Positions 52,978 through 62,694 of a DNA stretch of 64,000 nucleotides are shown in pieces. The DNA comes from Rossellomorea vietnamensis (GTDB lineage Bacteria > Bacillota > Bacilli > Bacillales > Bacillaceae_B), in the NCBI RefSeq assembly GCF_008180415.1, contig NZ_VTEI01000002.1:454518-518517 (forward strand), read 5' to 3'. Both the position numbers and the translations under genes were made by a program. Under the pieces are notes generated by a model. It did not search any database and had not been told where the DNA came from. It worked only from the letters and a program-made list of their open reading frames with translations. The first letter of the stretch is position 1. Each line of letters opens with the position of its first letter.

Positions 52978-54047
52978 TCCCACCTCATCAGTAGTAATTC
53001 TGAACTGAATCCCGGGCCAAGAGCCACCCCAAGTCCGATATCACCCTCTTTTATATCTTTGTTCAAGTGCTCTTTTAACACATAAAGGATTGTTGCTGAA
53101 GACATATTGCCGAATTTTCTCAATGTATCTCTCGAAATATCAAGAAGGCCTTCTTTTAACATCAGTGCCTTGTCATAAGCTTCGATTACCTTCTTCCCTC
53201 CAGGGTGGGCAACAAAGTGATTAATATCCTTTAGGGATAATTTGTGCTGCTTCAGCAGTTTTTCAACATTTGGCTTTAACCATTCTTCTATAATCGAAGG
53301 AATATCTTTTGAAAAGACAACAAATAATCCATCATCTTTGATATCCCATCCCATGACATCGAGAGAATTTTTCATAGTAGTTGTTTGTGTTGCAAAGATG
53401 GCAGGCAGCGGGGCAGCTGCTTTTTGTACAGCCTCGCTTTCATCACCGCTCACCAGGCAGCAGGCTGTTCCATCAGCAAACAAGGAGGTGCCGATCAAGT
53501 TGCTCTTCGACCGGTCTCCGTGCTGAAATGTCAGGGAGCAAAGTTCAATTGACAGCACCAAAACATTAGCCTTCGGAAACGCGAGGCAGTACTCATATGC
53601 CCTTGCCAAGCCGCTTGCCCCTCCCGCACACCCCAGGCCCCAAATCGGGATTCTTTTCACATGATCTGGAAATGGAAGGTGGTTCATAATCCTTGCCTCA
53701 ATACTTGGGGTGGCAAGTCCAGTCGTACATATAGTGAAAATAGCGTCAATATCCTTGTAAGAAACCGGACTGCTTCTTTCAATACACTTTCGAATGGCTT
53801 CTGTCCCTAATGTGACTGCGTTTTCTATAAAAGAGTCATTCTTTTCCTGAAATGAACGAGGTCTTTTGAACCATTCAATATCATGGACAAAATGCCTGGA
53901 TTCAATTTCACCATTCTGGAATACCGGCAAAAGTCTTTTAATGTCCCTGAAGTCCCGGGAGAATAAATTTTCGGCAAAGTTCGCCACTTCCCCTTGTTTA
54001 ATAGAGTGCGGGGGGATGGCCGTTTCTACGTTTATGATTTTAGGCAT
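52974..54047 (-). CDS. bpsA: Type III polyketide synthase (BpsA/BcsA)
   Basis: 357 residues, chalcone-synthase fold. Catalytic triad: Cys in GLGCAGGASGLAR, His in FVAHPGGKKV, Asn in FGNMSSATIL. In B. subtilis it makes alkylpyrones from fatty acyl and malonyl-CoA. Translationally coupled to ypbQ, which supports a methylated alkylpyrone product. AAGGAGAG before ATG. Confidence 0.94.
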   Translation of the reverse strand: MPKIINVETAIPPHSIKQGEVANFAENLFSRDFRDIKRLLPVFQNGEIESRHFVHDIEWFKRPRSFQEKNDSFIENAVTLGTEAIRKCIERSSPVSYKDIDAIFTICTTGLATPSIEARIMNHLPFPDHVKRIPIWGLGCAGGASGLARAYEYCLAFPKANVLVLSIELCSLTFQHGDRSKSNLIGTSLFADGTACCLVSGDESEAVQKAAAPLPAIFATQTTTMKNSLDVMGWDIKDDGLFVVFSKDIPSIIEEWLKPNVEKLLKQHKLSLKDINHFVAHPGGKKVIEAYDKALMLKEGLLDISRDTLRKFGNMSSATILYVLKEHLNKDIKEGDIGLGVALGPGFSSELLLMRWE

Positions 54048-54289
54048 ATTGATCTCTCCTTACCTCAGTAAGGATATCTTTACCAAGCTGAAAAAAATCA
54101 TTCATTTTTCTTAACAGAGACAGTAAACAAGCGGTGTTTTCTGTCGATAATACCTATATACATAGAAATCATGTAAAAAGCACTACTTTATAAAGAATCA
54201 ACGATCTACTTTTTCAAAATTCAAAATCATCATTCTTTTTTCAGAAATTATGCTAAGCTAAAAAAAGACAAAATAATGGAGGATTCGAC

Positions 54290-54748
54290 ATGACTACAAC
54301 TACAAAAAGTGTTACCGATATTTTAAATGGTACGATACAGTCAATCAAATCGGTCATTCCCCTCCCTGTAAAAGTCGATCAGCCCACTCTTCTTTCAGAG
54401 CCTTTGAGGACACATAAGATTGGTGTATTAATCGGTCTTACTGGTGACATTCGGGGGCAGATCATCTTCGATGGAGATATAGAGGACTTCCAAGGCCTTG
54501 GAAATGCCATGTTCGGTATGCCTCTCGAAGGGGAAATGCTTGAATCCTTTGCAGGTGAACTAGGCAATATGATTGCCGGCAACCTCTCTACACACATTTA
54601 CCAGCTGGGGCATTCCATGGATATTACCCCGCCTACCGTTATTGCAGGCGAATCAAGGCTGTCCGGTTTTGACCGGGCATTAAGGCTTCCAATCACTTTA
54701 GAAAATGGCAATGAATTCATCGTTGTGATAATGGTCGACCTAGACTGA
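54290..54748 (+). CDS. cheX: CheX-type CheY-P phosphatase
   Basis: 152 residues, CheC/CheX fold. The active motif E-x2-N occurs in ESFAGELGNMIAGNLST. Dephosphorylates CheY-P in chemotaxis, or another receiver. No other chemotaxis gene lies nearby. GGAGG before ATG; its own terminator follows. Confidence 0.9.
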   Translation: MTTTTKSVTDILNGTIQSIKSVIPLPVKVDQPTLLSEPLRTHKIGVLIGLTGDIRGQIIFDGDIEDFQGLGNAMFGMPLEGEMLESFAGELGNMIAGNLSTHIYQLGHSMDITPPTVIAGESRLSGFDRALRLPITLENGNEFIVVIMVDLD

Positions 54749-54759
54749 AAAATTATGAC

Positions 54760-54808
54760 AAAGAGAGAAGACATACGAATCGTCTATTCGCATACCTTCT
54801 CTCTTTGT
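54760..54808 (+). terminator. Terminator of cheX
   Basis: AAAGAGAGAAG pairs with CTTCTCTCTTT across 26 bases. Followed by three copies of GTTATTTTACTA-type 13-mers (54807-54838). Confidence 0.75.
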
Positions 54809-54874
54809 TATTTTACTAGTTATTTTACTAGTTATTTTGCCATATCTTACTTTAATTCTTGTGGATATAGCAGT

Positions 54875-55375
54875 CGGCCTCGGGTATTTATGCTTTGCGG
54901 GCCAATATTTATAGATTTCCTCACGCTCACTGGTCCGTATCTTCTCTTTGCGGACCAACATCTATGAATTTCTTCATTCTTACTGGTCCGTATTTTCTCT
55001 ATGCGGGCCAATTCTATGGATTTCTTCATTCTCATTGGCACGTATCTTCTCTTTGCGGGCCAACATCTATAAATTTCTTCACTCTCACTGGTCCGTTTTT
55101 CTCTTTGCGGGCCAATATCTATAAATTTCTTCACTCTCACTGGTCCGTATTTTCTCTTAGCGGGCCAACATCTACAAATTCCTTCACTCTCATTGGCCCG
55201 AATCTTTTCTTTGCTGGCCAACATCTATGGATTTCTTCCTTCTCATTGGCACGTATCTTCTCTTTTAGGGCCAACATCTATGAATTTCTTCACTCTCATT
55301 GGCACGTATCTTCTCTTTTAGGGCCAACATCTATGGATTTCCTCACTCTCATTGACTCATATTCCCAAATGCGTG
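54875..55375. repeat. Array 2: about nine 52-53-bp units
   Basis: The word GCCAA recurs at 54901, 54954 (ACCAA), 55007, 55059, 55111, 55164, 55217, 55270 and 55323: steps of 52 or 53. Each unit has TTGGCCCG (variants TGGTCCG, TTGGCACG) and CGGGCCAA as inverted arms around TATCTTCTCTTTG, then ATCTATGAATTTCTTCACTC as spacer. The array fills the space from cheX to the SDR gene. Frames read through it code only for a repeated peptide. Confidence 0.93.
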
Positions 55376-55487
55376 CTAACAACCATCGTGATCCTCAGCC
55401 CTGTATCAGAGGCTGCAAGAGAATAAGCCCAGAACCTGGAACTCGATAATTAATTAGACGGCCTATTATGTTAAGCAGATAACTTAA

Positions 55488-56258
55488 TCAAAATCCTTGG
55501 ATCGTCATCCCGCCGTCTACGAAGAGAGTCTGTCCGGTCACATAGTTTCCAGCTGAAGAAGCGAGGAATACAGCCGGTCCCACCAGCTCCTCCAATTCAC
55601 CAACCCGCTTCATGGGAGTGACCGCCAAAATATCCTGCACGTATTCTTCGTCTGCAAGGAGCTTTTCAGTCAGAGGCGTTTTGAAGTACCACGGCCCGAT
55701 GCTATTCACGTTGATATTATAACTTCCCCACTCTAATGCAAGAACTTTGGTCATCTGGATCAGTGCAGCTTTTGTGGCTGCATAGACCACCCCAGTCCGC
55801 AGTGCAACATGCCCCGCAACAGATGCAATCGTAATGATTTTACCGCTGTTTTGCTCTTTCATGATCTTACCTGCTTCCTGGCTCATCATGAATGCGGATT
55901 TAAGGTTGGTATCCATGATTTTCTCCCATTCATCATCTGTTACATCCAGAGCTTTAGACCTGATATTCATTCCGGCATTATTGACAAGAATGTCGATAGA
56001 TCCGGCCTGTTCTTTCACACTTGAAATAGCTTTTTCTACTTCTTCTCTTATCGTAACATCTGTAGTCAATATGTATGCTTTTCTTCCGATCTTTTCAATA
56101 TGAGTTGCGGTTTCCTTCAAATCTTCCTCTGTTCTGGATAAAATGGCTACATCAGCACCAGCTTCCGCCATACCGATGGCAATTGCCCGTCCTATTCCTC
56201 TGCCTGCTCCTGTAACAACGGCAGTCTTTCCCTTTAGCTCAAAAGATGGTAAAAACAT
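55488..56258 (-). CDS. SDR-family oxidoreductase
   Basis: 256 residues, classical short-chain dehydrogenase. TGAGRGIGRAIA for NAD(P), NNAGMN, catalytic YAATK (Tyr-x3-Lys) with Ser in ASVAGH, and FVDGGMTIQG at the end. Similar to gluconate 5-dehydrogenase/FabG types; substrate not predictable. ATG 56258 has GGGGAG six bases upstream. Confidence 0.88.
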   Translation of the reverse strand: MFLPSFELKGKTAVVTGAGRGIGRAIAIGMAEAGADVAILSRTEEDLKETATHIEKIGRKAYILTTDVTIREEVEKAISSVKEQAGSIDILVNNAGMNIRSKALDVTDDEWEKIMDTNLKSAFMMSQEAGKIMKEQNSGKIITIASVAGHVALRTGVVYAATKAALIQMTKVLALEWGSYNINVNSIGPWYFKTPLTEKLLADEEYVQDILAVTPMKRVGELEELVGPAVFLASSAGNYVTGQTLFVDGGMTIQGF

Positions 56259-56335
56259 CACAATCTCCCCTTTTAACTATTTTCCTCATTTTAACATAAG
56301 CCGTATACTTTCATGAGGAGATTGCTCTTACTTCA

Positions 56336-56467
56336 CTAATCCTGTTGATCTGAAATTTTATGAAACTGATTTTGAATCGTTATTTTCTTGGTTTCTTCGC
56401 AGCATAAATCACATATATCTTCCTTTTCAAAGAGTCTCCGACATCTGTCGCAATAAAATTTCTCCAT
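56336..56467 (-). CDS. 43-residue zinc-ribbon-like protein
   Basis: MEKFYCDRCRRLFEKEDICD then LCCEE; pairs C6-x2-C9 and C19-x2-C22 form a compact zinc knuckle. GGAGG lies seven bases before this ATG; the ATG six bases earlier is too close to it. Follows the SDR start in the same direction upstream. Function unknown. Confidence 0.65.
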   Translation of the reverse strand: MEKFYCDRCRRLFEKEDICDLCCEETKKITIQNQFHKISDQQD

Positions 56468-56479
56468 TTCCATACCTCC

Positions 56480-57020
56480 ATGAACTCGCTGCTTCCATTG
56501 TATGCAGCAAGGTCTGCGGAAGTGTCTGACAAGCAGAAAATAACGGCTTCTGCTTGGTCTTTTGTATCTATTTAATCTGCATCGGCAATTTATATTAATC
56601 GTGACAGGCTCTTCTGCAGGTGCTTCATCGGATCTCTACCGGCTTCCCCTATCAACAAAATGGTTAAGATTCCATTCTTCGAAAACCGGGGTCAAGCAGT
56701 TGTGACTATCGAAACACTTTAACCTCTCATAGAAAAAAGCCCTGAATAACCGAGGGCGCTGAAAATCTACCAGATATTAGAATCTACTTTTTATTCACAC
56801 AGAAAAGACAATGAATATGTTGCTCTCTATATAGCTTTAGAATCCTTTAATCTTTTTTAATCATTTGCCTGCAGGAGCTACTTTTCATCTTCAATGACTA
56901 GTCGATGAAAAGCAGCTGATTCATGACAGTGACCGGTGGACCGACCATTTCCAGGCGATCCTGCCTCTTAGAGGAAAGATCATCAACGTGGCACTTATCA
57001 AAGCTGTTCAGTATGGTAGG
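56480..57020. other. Intergenic region without supported gene
   Basis: About 540 bp with no credible frame. It contains one isolated hairpin, GCTACTTTTCATC...GATGAAAAGCAGC (56878-56918). Confidence 0.5.
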
Positions 57021-57023
57021 TAG

Positions 57024-57265
57024 TAAATAAAGGAATAATTTTCCCTTATTTAGCAAAAAACATTTAAAAAAGTTTAAATAGGGGAATTAAATTCCCTTAT
57101 TTAACTTCAGACACTTAAAAAATGTGCTTTTTATTCAAATAAGAGAAAAAATTTCCTCTATTCATCCCAGAATTAGCTTGATTTTAAAATTAAGGGAAAA
57201 AAGTTCCCTTATTCATACTGCTGGGCACTTAATTAAGGAACTAACAGGCACTTTCCCTTAAGATC
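57024..57265. repeat. Array 4: about four to five units with approximate 50-61-bp steps
   Basis: Units start AAATAAAGG/AAATAGGGG/AAATAAGAG/AAATTAAGG at 57025, 57076, 57137 and 57187. Each pairs AATAAGGGAA with TTCCCTTATT around a few bases; spacers contain CACTTAA words. Less regular than the other arrays. Lies before the 3' end of pbuX. Confidence 0.65.
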
Positions 57266-57413
57266 AGGCGCCAGCCCAACGCAGGCGGGTATTGTGAACG
57301 GAATCCAACTTTCATTCATAATATTGGAAGCGGAAAAGGTACGTTTCAACAATTTAAAATTTACAGAAATTTTTTCAATGACCTTAAATATCACTCTTGG
57401 CTTTTACAAGAGA

Positions 57414-59376
<1,963 letters not shown>

Positions 59377-59419
59377 ATAAAACCAAAGAAAACAGAAAGA
59401 ACTCTTCCGTCCATTGCTC

Positions 59420-59488
59420 ACTCATAGTCGAATAATTTACGGTTATCCGGTAGAGACTTGCAGGCCATATTCCTGCGGTTATATGAGT
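59420..59488 (-). ncRNA. Guanine/xanthine-class purine riboswitch
   Basis: On the minus strand P1 ACTCATA...TATGAGT encloses ATAACCGCAGGAATATGGCC, AAGTCTCTACC and AAATTATTCGACTATG. The core words ATATGG, GTxTCTACC and CGACTATG are those of the xpt aptamer. Cytosine in GACTAT (position 74) gives guanine/hypoxanthine specificity; adenine switches have T there. Ligand binding should favour the terminator at 59320-59376 and turn off xpt-pbuX. Confidence 0.94.
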
Positions 59489-59510
59489 AAGTGTTATGTA
59501 ATTACTCATT

Positions 59511-59538
59511 AGTATATCAGGTTAGAATGGAATTTCAA
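59511..59538 (-). promoter_or_regulatory. Promoter of xpt-pbuX
   Basis: Minus-strand TTGAAA, 16 bp, TATACT, about 20 bp before the aptamer. Confidence 0.6.
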
Positions 59539-59769
59539 GTCTTTTTAGACAAATATACGAACAATAAACAAATTTTTGTATCGTTTGTTCGCTTATTTAT
59601 ACTATTAGATTTGGTTTTCAAAACCTTCTTAAAACTCCTCATCCTCGTTCTTCACACTTCTTTCACAAATATTCTTATCAGGTGTGACTTATATCACAGA
59701 TAGGATATAGTTTCTTCCCTATTATTAAAGTATCAAGATAGTGTTAGCTACAGGAAAGGAGTGAGCCGC

Positions 59770-59919
59770 ATGGCAAATCCGCAGTTAAATCACAAGACGA
59801 AGGTAAAGACCGAAGATTCCTCATCTTTGAAAGGAACTTTCGCGGCCGTATTGTTACTCGGGCTGTTTCTTATCCTCAGCTGGTTTGGTGTTTTTTATAT
59901 TTTCATAGATCGTTTCTAA
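59770..59919 (+). CDS. Cytochrome c oxidase subunit IIa
   Basis: 49 residues: polar N-terminus, then one membrane span (GTFAAVLLLGLFLILSWFGVF) and IFIDRF. Size, topology and place before coxB fit the small subunit IIa of ba3-type oxidases. AAAGGAGTGAG lies seven bases before ATG. A strong start of transcription is likely 40-60 bp upstream. Confidence 0.85.
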   Translation: MANPQLNHKTKVKTEDSSSLKGTFAAVLLLGLFLILSWFGVFYIFIDRF

Positions 59920-59937
59920 GTGGAAGGGGAAGATTGT

Positions 59938-60417
59938 ATGCATATGCACCGTTATGAAAAATGGTGGCTTGCTTTTGGTACTGGGTCTCTTATTATATTC
60001 TTAATCATTCTAGGTATCGGCGCTTTTCATTCAGGTCATACTCCGCCAAGCGCCAAGGCGTATATCGATCCTGAGCAGGTCGATCAAATCGCTCCATTCA
60101 GTGAGCCTGGATTAAAAAAAGTCGAGGGCAAAGACTGGGATTATGAACTGGTCGTTGTCGGTTCAGCCTTCTTTTACTTCGCCGGTGAGGAAATTGAAGT
60201 TCCTGTTGACTCAAAGGTGAAAATCATTGCGACTACAAAAGACGTAGTGCATGGATTTCAAGTGGCAGGCACTAATATTAATATGATGCTTGAGCCAGGA
60301 TTCATCAGTGAATACGTAACAACTTTTGATAAAAAAGGTGAATATCTCGTTTTGTGCAATGAGTATTGCGGGACAGGTCACCATATGATGCAAACAAAGA
60401 TCAAGGTGGTGGATTGA
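59938..60417 (+). CDS. ba3-type cytochrome c oxidase subunit II
   Basis: 159 residues, one N-terminal membrane anchor (TGSLIIFLIILGIGAF) and a cupredoxin domain. CuA ligands: His in VVHGFQV, then the Cys-Glu-Cys-His-Met set in CNEYCGTGHHMM. Short form typical of the B-type (ba3) oxidases; accepts electrons from cytochrome c outside the membrane. ATG 59938 is preferred (AAGGGGAAG upstream), within a slightly longer frame. Confidence 0.94.
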   Translation: MHMHRYEKWWLAFGTGSLIIFLIILGIGAFHSGHTPPSAKAYIDPEQVDQIAPFSEPGLKKVEGKDWDYELVVVGSAFFYFAGEEIEVPVDSKVKIIATTKDVVHGFQVAGTNINMMLEPGFISEYVTTFDKKGEYLVLCNEYCGTGHHMMQTKIKVVD

Positions 60418-60418
60418 C

Positions 60419-62059
60419 ATGATGACAAAAGTTGATCGAAGGGATGGCCGTTTAGCACTTGCTCATTTATATGCAGCGTTCATTGCACTGGCTCTAGGAG
60501 GGCTTGCAGGGCTGCTGCAGGTGCTGGTCAGGTCAGGAAGCTTCACTCTTCCTGCGAATATTGGTTACTATCAAGTTTTAACCGTTCATGGAGTTCTATT
60601 GGGACTTGTACTTACGACATTTTTTATCTTAGGTTTTCAGCATGCCGCTATTTCAAGAACATCCGGCACATATCGCAGCGGTTCACGCAAAGCAGGCTGG
60701 ATTGGATTCTGGGTAATGCTTGTCGGGACTGCTATGGCAGCGGTTATGATTTTATTAAATGAAGCTACTGTTCTTTACACCTTTTATGCTCCACTTCAAG
60801 CTCACTGGATTTTTTATCTTGGTTTGACTTTTGTTGTGGTGGGCAGCTGGATCGGCGGAGGTGCAATGATTGCTGAATATATCCACTGGAGAAAAAAGCA
60901 TCCCGGCCAGCCTAGTCCTCTTTTGACGTTCATGGCCATCATTAATACAGTTTTATGGATTGTGGCTACCTTGGGTGTTGCAGGAACGGTGTTATTTCAA
61001 CTGCTGCCATGGTCACTTGGACTAGTTTCTGAAGTCGACGTTCTGATCAGCCGGACGCTTTTCTGGTACTTCGGCCATCCGCTTGTGTATTTCTGGCTGC
61101 TTCCCGCATACATGGCTTGGTATGTGATCATCCCAAAAATCATTGGTGGAAAAATATTCTCTGATTCATTGGCACGTCTGTCTTTTATCTTATTCCTGCT
61201 CTTCTCGATTCCAGTAGGATTTCACCATCAGCTGGTGGAGCCTGGAATAGATGCAACTTGGAAGTTCCTGCAGGTTGTTTTAACCTTCATGGTTGTCATC
61301 CCATCATTGATGACTGCTTTCTCATTGTTTGCAACCTTTGAAATGTATGGAAGGTCCAAAGGGGCCACTGGATTATTCGGCTGGTTTAAAAAACTTCCTT
61401 GGGGAGATGCACGTTTTACTGTTCCATTCATCGGAATGGCGGCTTTCATCCCTGCCGGAGCCGGCGGACTGATCAATGCCTCAAACCAAATGAACCAGGT
61501 GGTCCACAATACCATTTGGGTTACAGGACACTTCCATTTGACACTTGCAACTTCTGTTGTATTGACCTTCTTCGGGATAGCCTATTGGCTCGTTCCTCAT
61601 TTGACCGGACGCGTTCTTACTAAAAAAATGAACAAACTGGCAATCATCCAAGCAGTCGTATGGGCAGCAGGAATGAGCATCATGTCTGGAGCCATGCACG
61701 CTGTCGGGCTGCTAGGTGCACCAAGACGTTCTTCCTTCTCAACATATGGTGATGCCCCTCAGGCATTGGACTGGATCCCGTATCAGGTTGCACAGGCAGT
61801 CGGCGGAACCATTCTTTTCCTTGGAATCATCTTGATTCTTTATATCTTCACTAACCTGGCATTCTTTGCTCCTAAAGGTGAAGAAGAGTTCCCAATTGGA
61901 GAAACAGCCGATGAAGCAGAGAAGACCCCGATGGTGCTTGAAAATTGGAAAATCTGGCTCACTGTTCTGGCTGCTTTGATCTTGATCGCTTATACGATTC
62001 CGTTTGCCGATATGATTCAAAACGCACCGCCGGGTTCAAATGGATTTAAGTTGTGGTGA
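60419..62059 (+). CDS. ba3-type cytochrome c oxidase subunit I
   Basis: 546 residues, about 13 membrane segments. CuB/haem ligands: FGHPLVYFWLLPAYM (CuB His), VHNTIWVTGHFHLTLAT (haem His). GVLLGLVLTTFFILGF fits the first haem-ligand helix. The sequence belongs to the B-class of haem-copper oxidases. ATG directly follows the subunit II stop with AAGGTGGTGG upstream. Terminal oxidase of aerobic respiration, often used at low oxygen. Confidence 0.95.
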   Translation: MMTKVDRRDGRLALAHLYAAFIALALGGLAGLLQVLVRSGSFTLPANIGYYQVLTVHGVLLGLVLTTFFILGFQHAAISRTSGTYRSGSRKAGWIGFWVMLVGTAMAAVMILLNEATVLYTFYAPLQAHWIFYLGLTFVVVGSWIGGGAMIAEYIHWRKKHPGQPSPLLTFMAIINTVLWIVATLGVAGTVLFQLLPWSLGLVSEVDVLISRTLFWYFGHPLVYFWLLPAYMAWYVIIPKIIGGKIFSDSLARLSFILFLLFSIPVGFHHQLVEPGIDATWKFLQVVLTFMVVIPSLMTAFSLFATFEMYGRSKGATGLFGWFKKLPWGDARFTVPFIGMAAFIPAGAGGLINASNQMNQVVHNTIWVTGHFHLTLATSVVLTFFGIAYWLVPHLTGRVLTKKMNKLAIIQAVVWAAGMSIMSGAMHAVGLLGAPRRSSFSTYGDAPQALDWIPYQVAQAVGGTILFLGIILILYIFTNLAFFAPKGEEEFPIGETADEAEKTPMVLENWKIWLTVLAALILIAYTIPFADMIQNAPPGSNGFKLW

Positions 62060-62067
62060 ATATGGTT

Positions 62068-62101
62068 ACAGGTCTCTTTTAATAGAGGCCTGTTTTTTTG
62101 T
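62068..62101 (+). terminator. Terminator of the oxidase operon
   Basis: CAGGtCTC-loop-GAGgCCTG followed by seven T residues. Confidence 0.87.
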
Positions 62102-62257
62102 TGTTTTAGTTTAGTGAAATTTCTTGATTATGGTACGGTGACTCATTGTGATTTTATGATTGATTTTTTAGGCAGGGGTATTTTTCGAGGGCGTAACCCT
62201 TGCGATTACTAGGTCGGTGCACTCGTTTTCTTAGCGGGGATTATCATTTTTTCGTTT

Positions 62258-62560
62258 TGATGTACCTCACTTCCTTAGCGAAGTACATTATCTTCTCGAT
62301 TTTGGGTTTTGATGTACCTCGCTTCTTTAGCGAAGTACATCATCTTCATGTTTTTCCCCTTTGATGTACCTCGCTTCCTTAGCGAAGTACATCGACTTCA
62401 TGTTTTTCCCCTTTGATGTCCCTCGCTTCCCTAGCGAGATATATCAACTTCATGATTTGCCCCTTTGTTGTCCCTCGCTTCCTTAGCGAAGTACATCATC
62501 TTCATGTTTTTCCCCTTTGATGTCCCTCGCTTCCTTAGCGAGATCCCTTATTTTATGTAT
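62258..62560. repeat. Array 3: six exact 52-bp units
   Basis: Units start at 62258, 62310, 62362, 62414, 62466 and 62518: six identical steps of 52. Each holds GATGTACcTCGCT-tcctt-AGCGAaGTACATC, a near-perfect hairpin of about 31 bases, with ATCTTCATGTTTTTCCCCTT as spacer. Some units have TCCCTCGCT in place of TACCTCGCT with the opposite arm partly changed too. Half a unit with TTTTCTTAGCGGGGA precedes. Between the oxidase terminator and ypwA. Confidence 0.95.
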
Positions 62561-62644
62561 CCCGCTCCCTTTAAGAGGAGAATGTTCTACCTAATACACC
62601 TTCCCCGCGTTTTCCAATGAATTCATTATATTGCTTTACATAGC

Positions 62645-62682
62645 AAAAAACCGGCAGACCCATCAAAGGGACTGCCGGCTTC
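62645..62682 (-). terminator. Terminator of ypwA
   Basis: Minus-strand GCCGGCAG-loop-CTGCCGGT followed by TTTTTTG. Confidence 0.9.
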
Positions 62683-62694
62683 AACTGAAAATTA

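Noticed and set aside
54847..55449. Open frames of 125 and 184 codons on both strands in array 2
   Set aside because: By-products of the repeat period; low-complexity peptides, no start signals.
56878..56918. Hairpin CTTTTCATC...GATGAAAAG as another array member
   Set aside because: Single occurrence with no 52-bp partner; left as unclassified.
62258..62560. CRISPR array
   Set aside because: Repeat and spacer parts are both repeated, so there are no unique spacers; no cas genes nearby. The same applies to the other 52-bp arrays.
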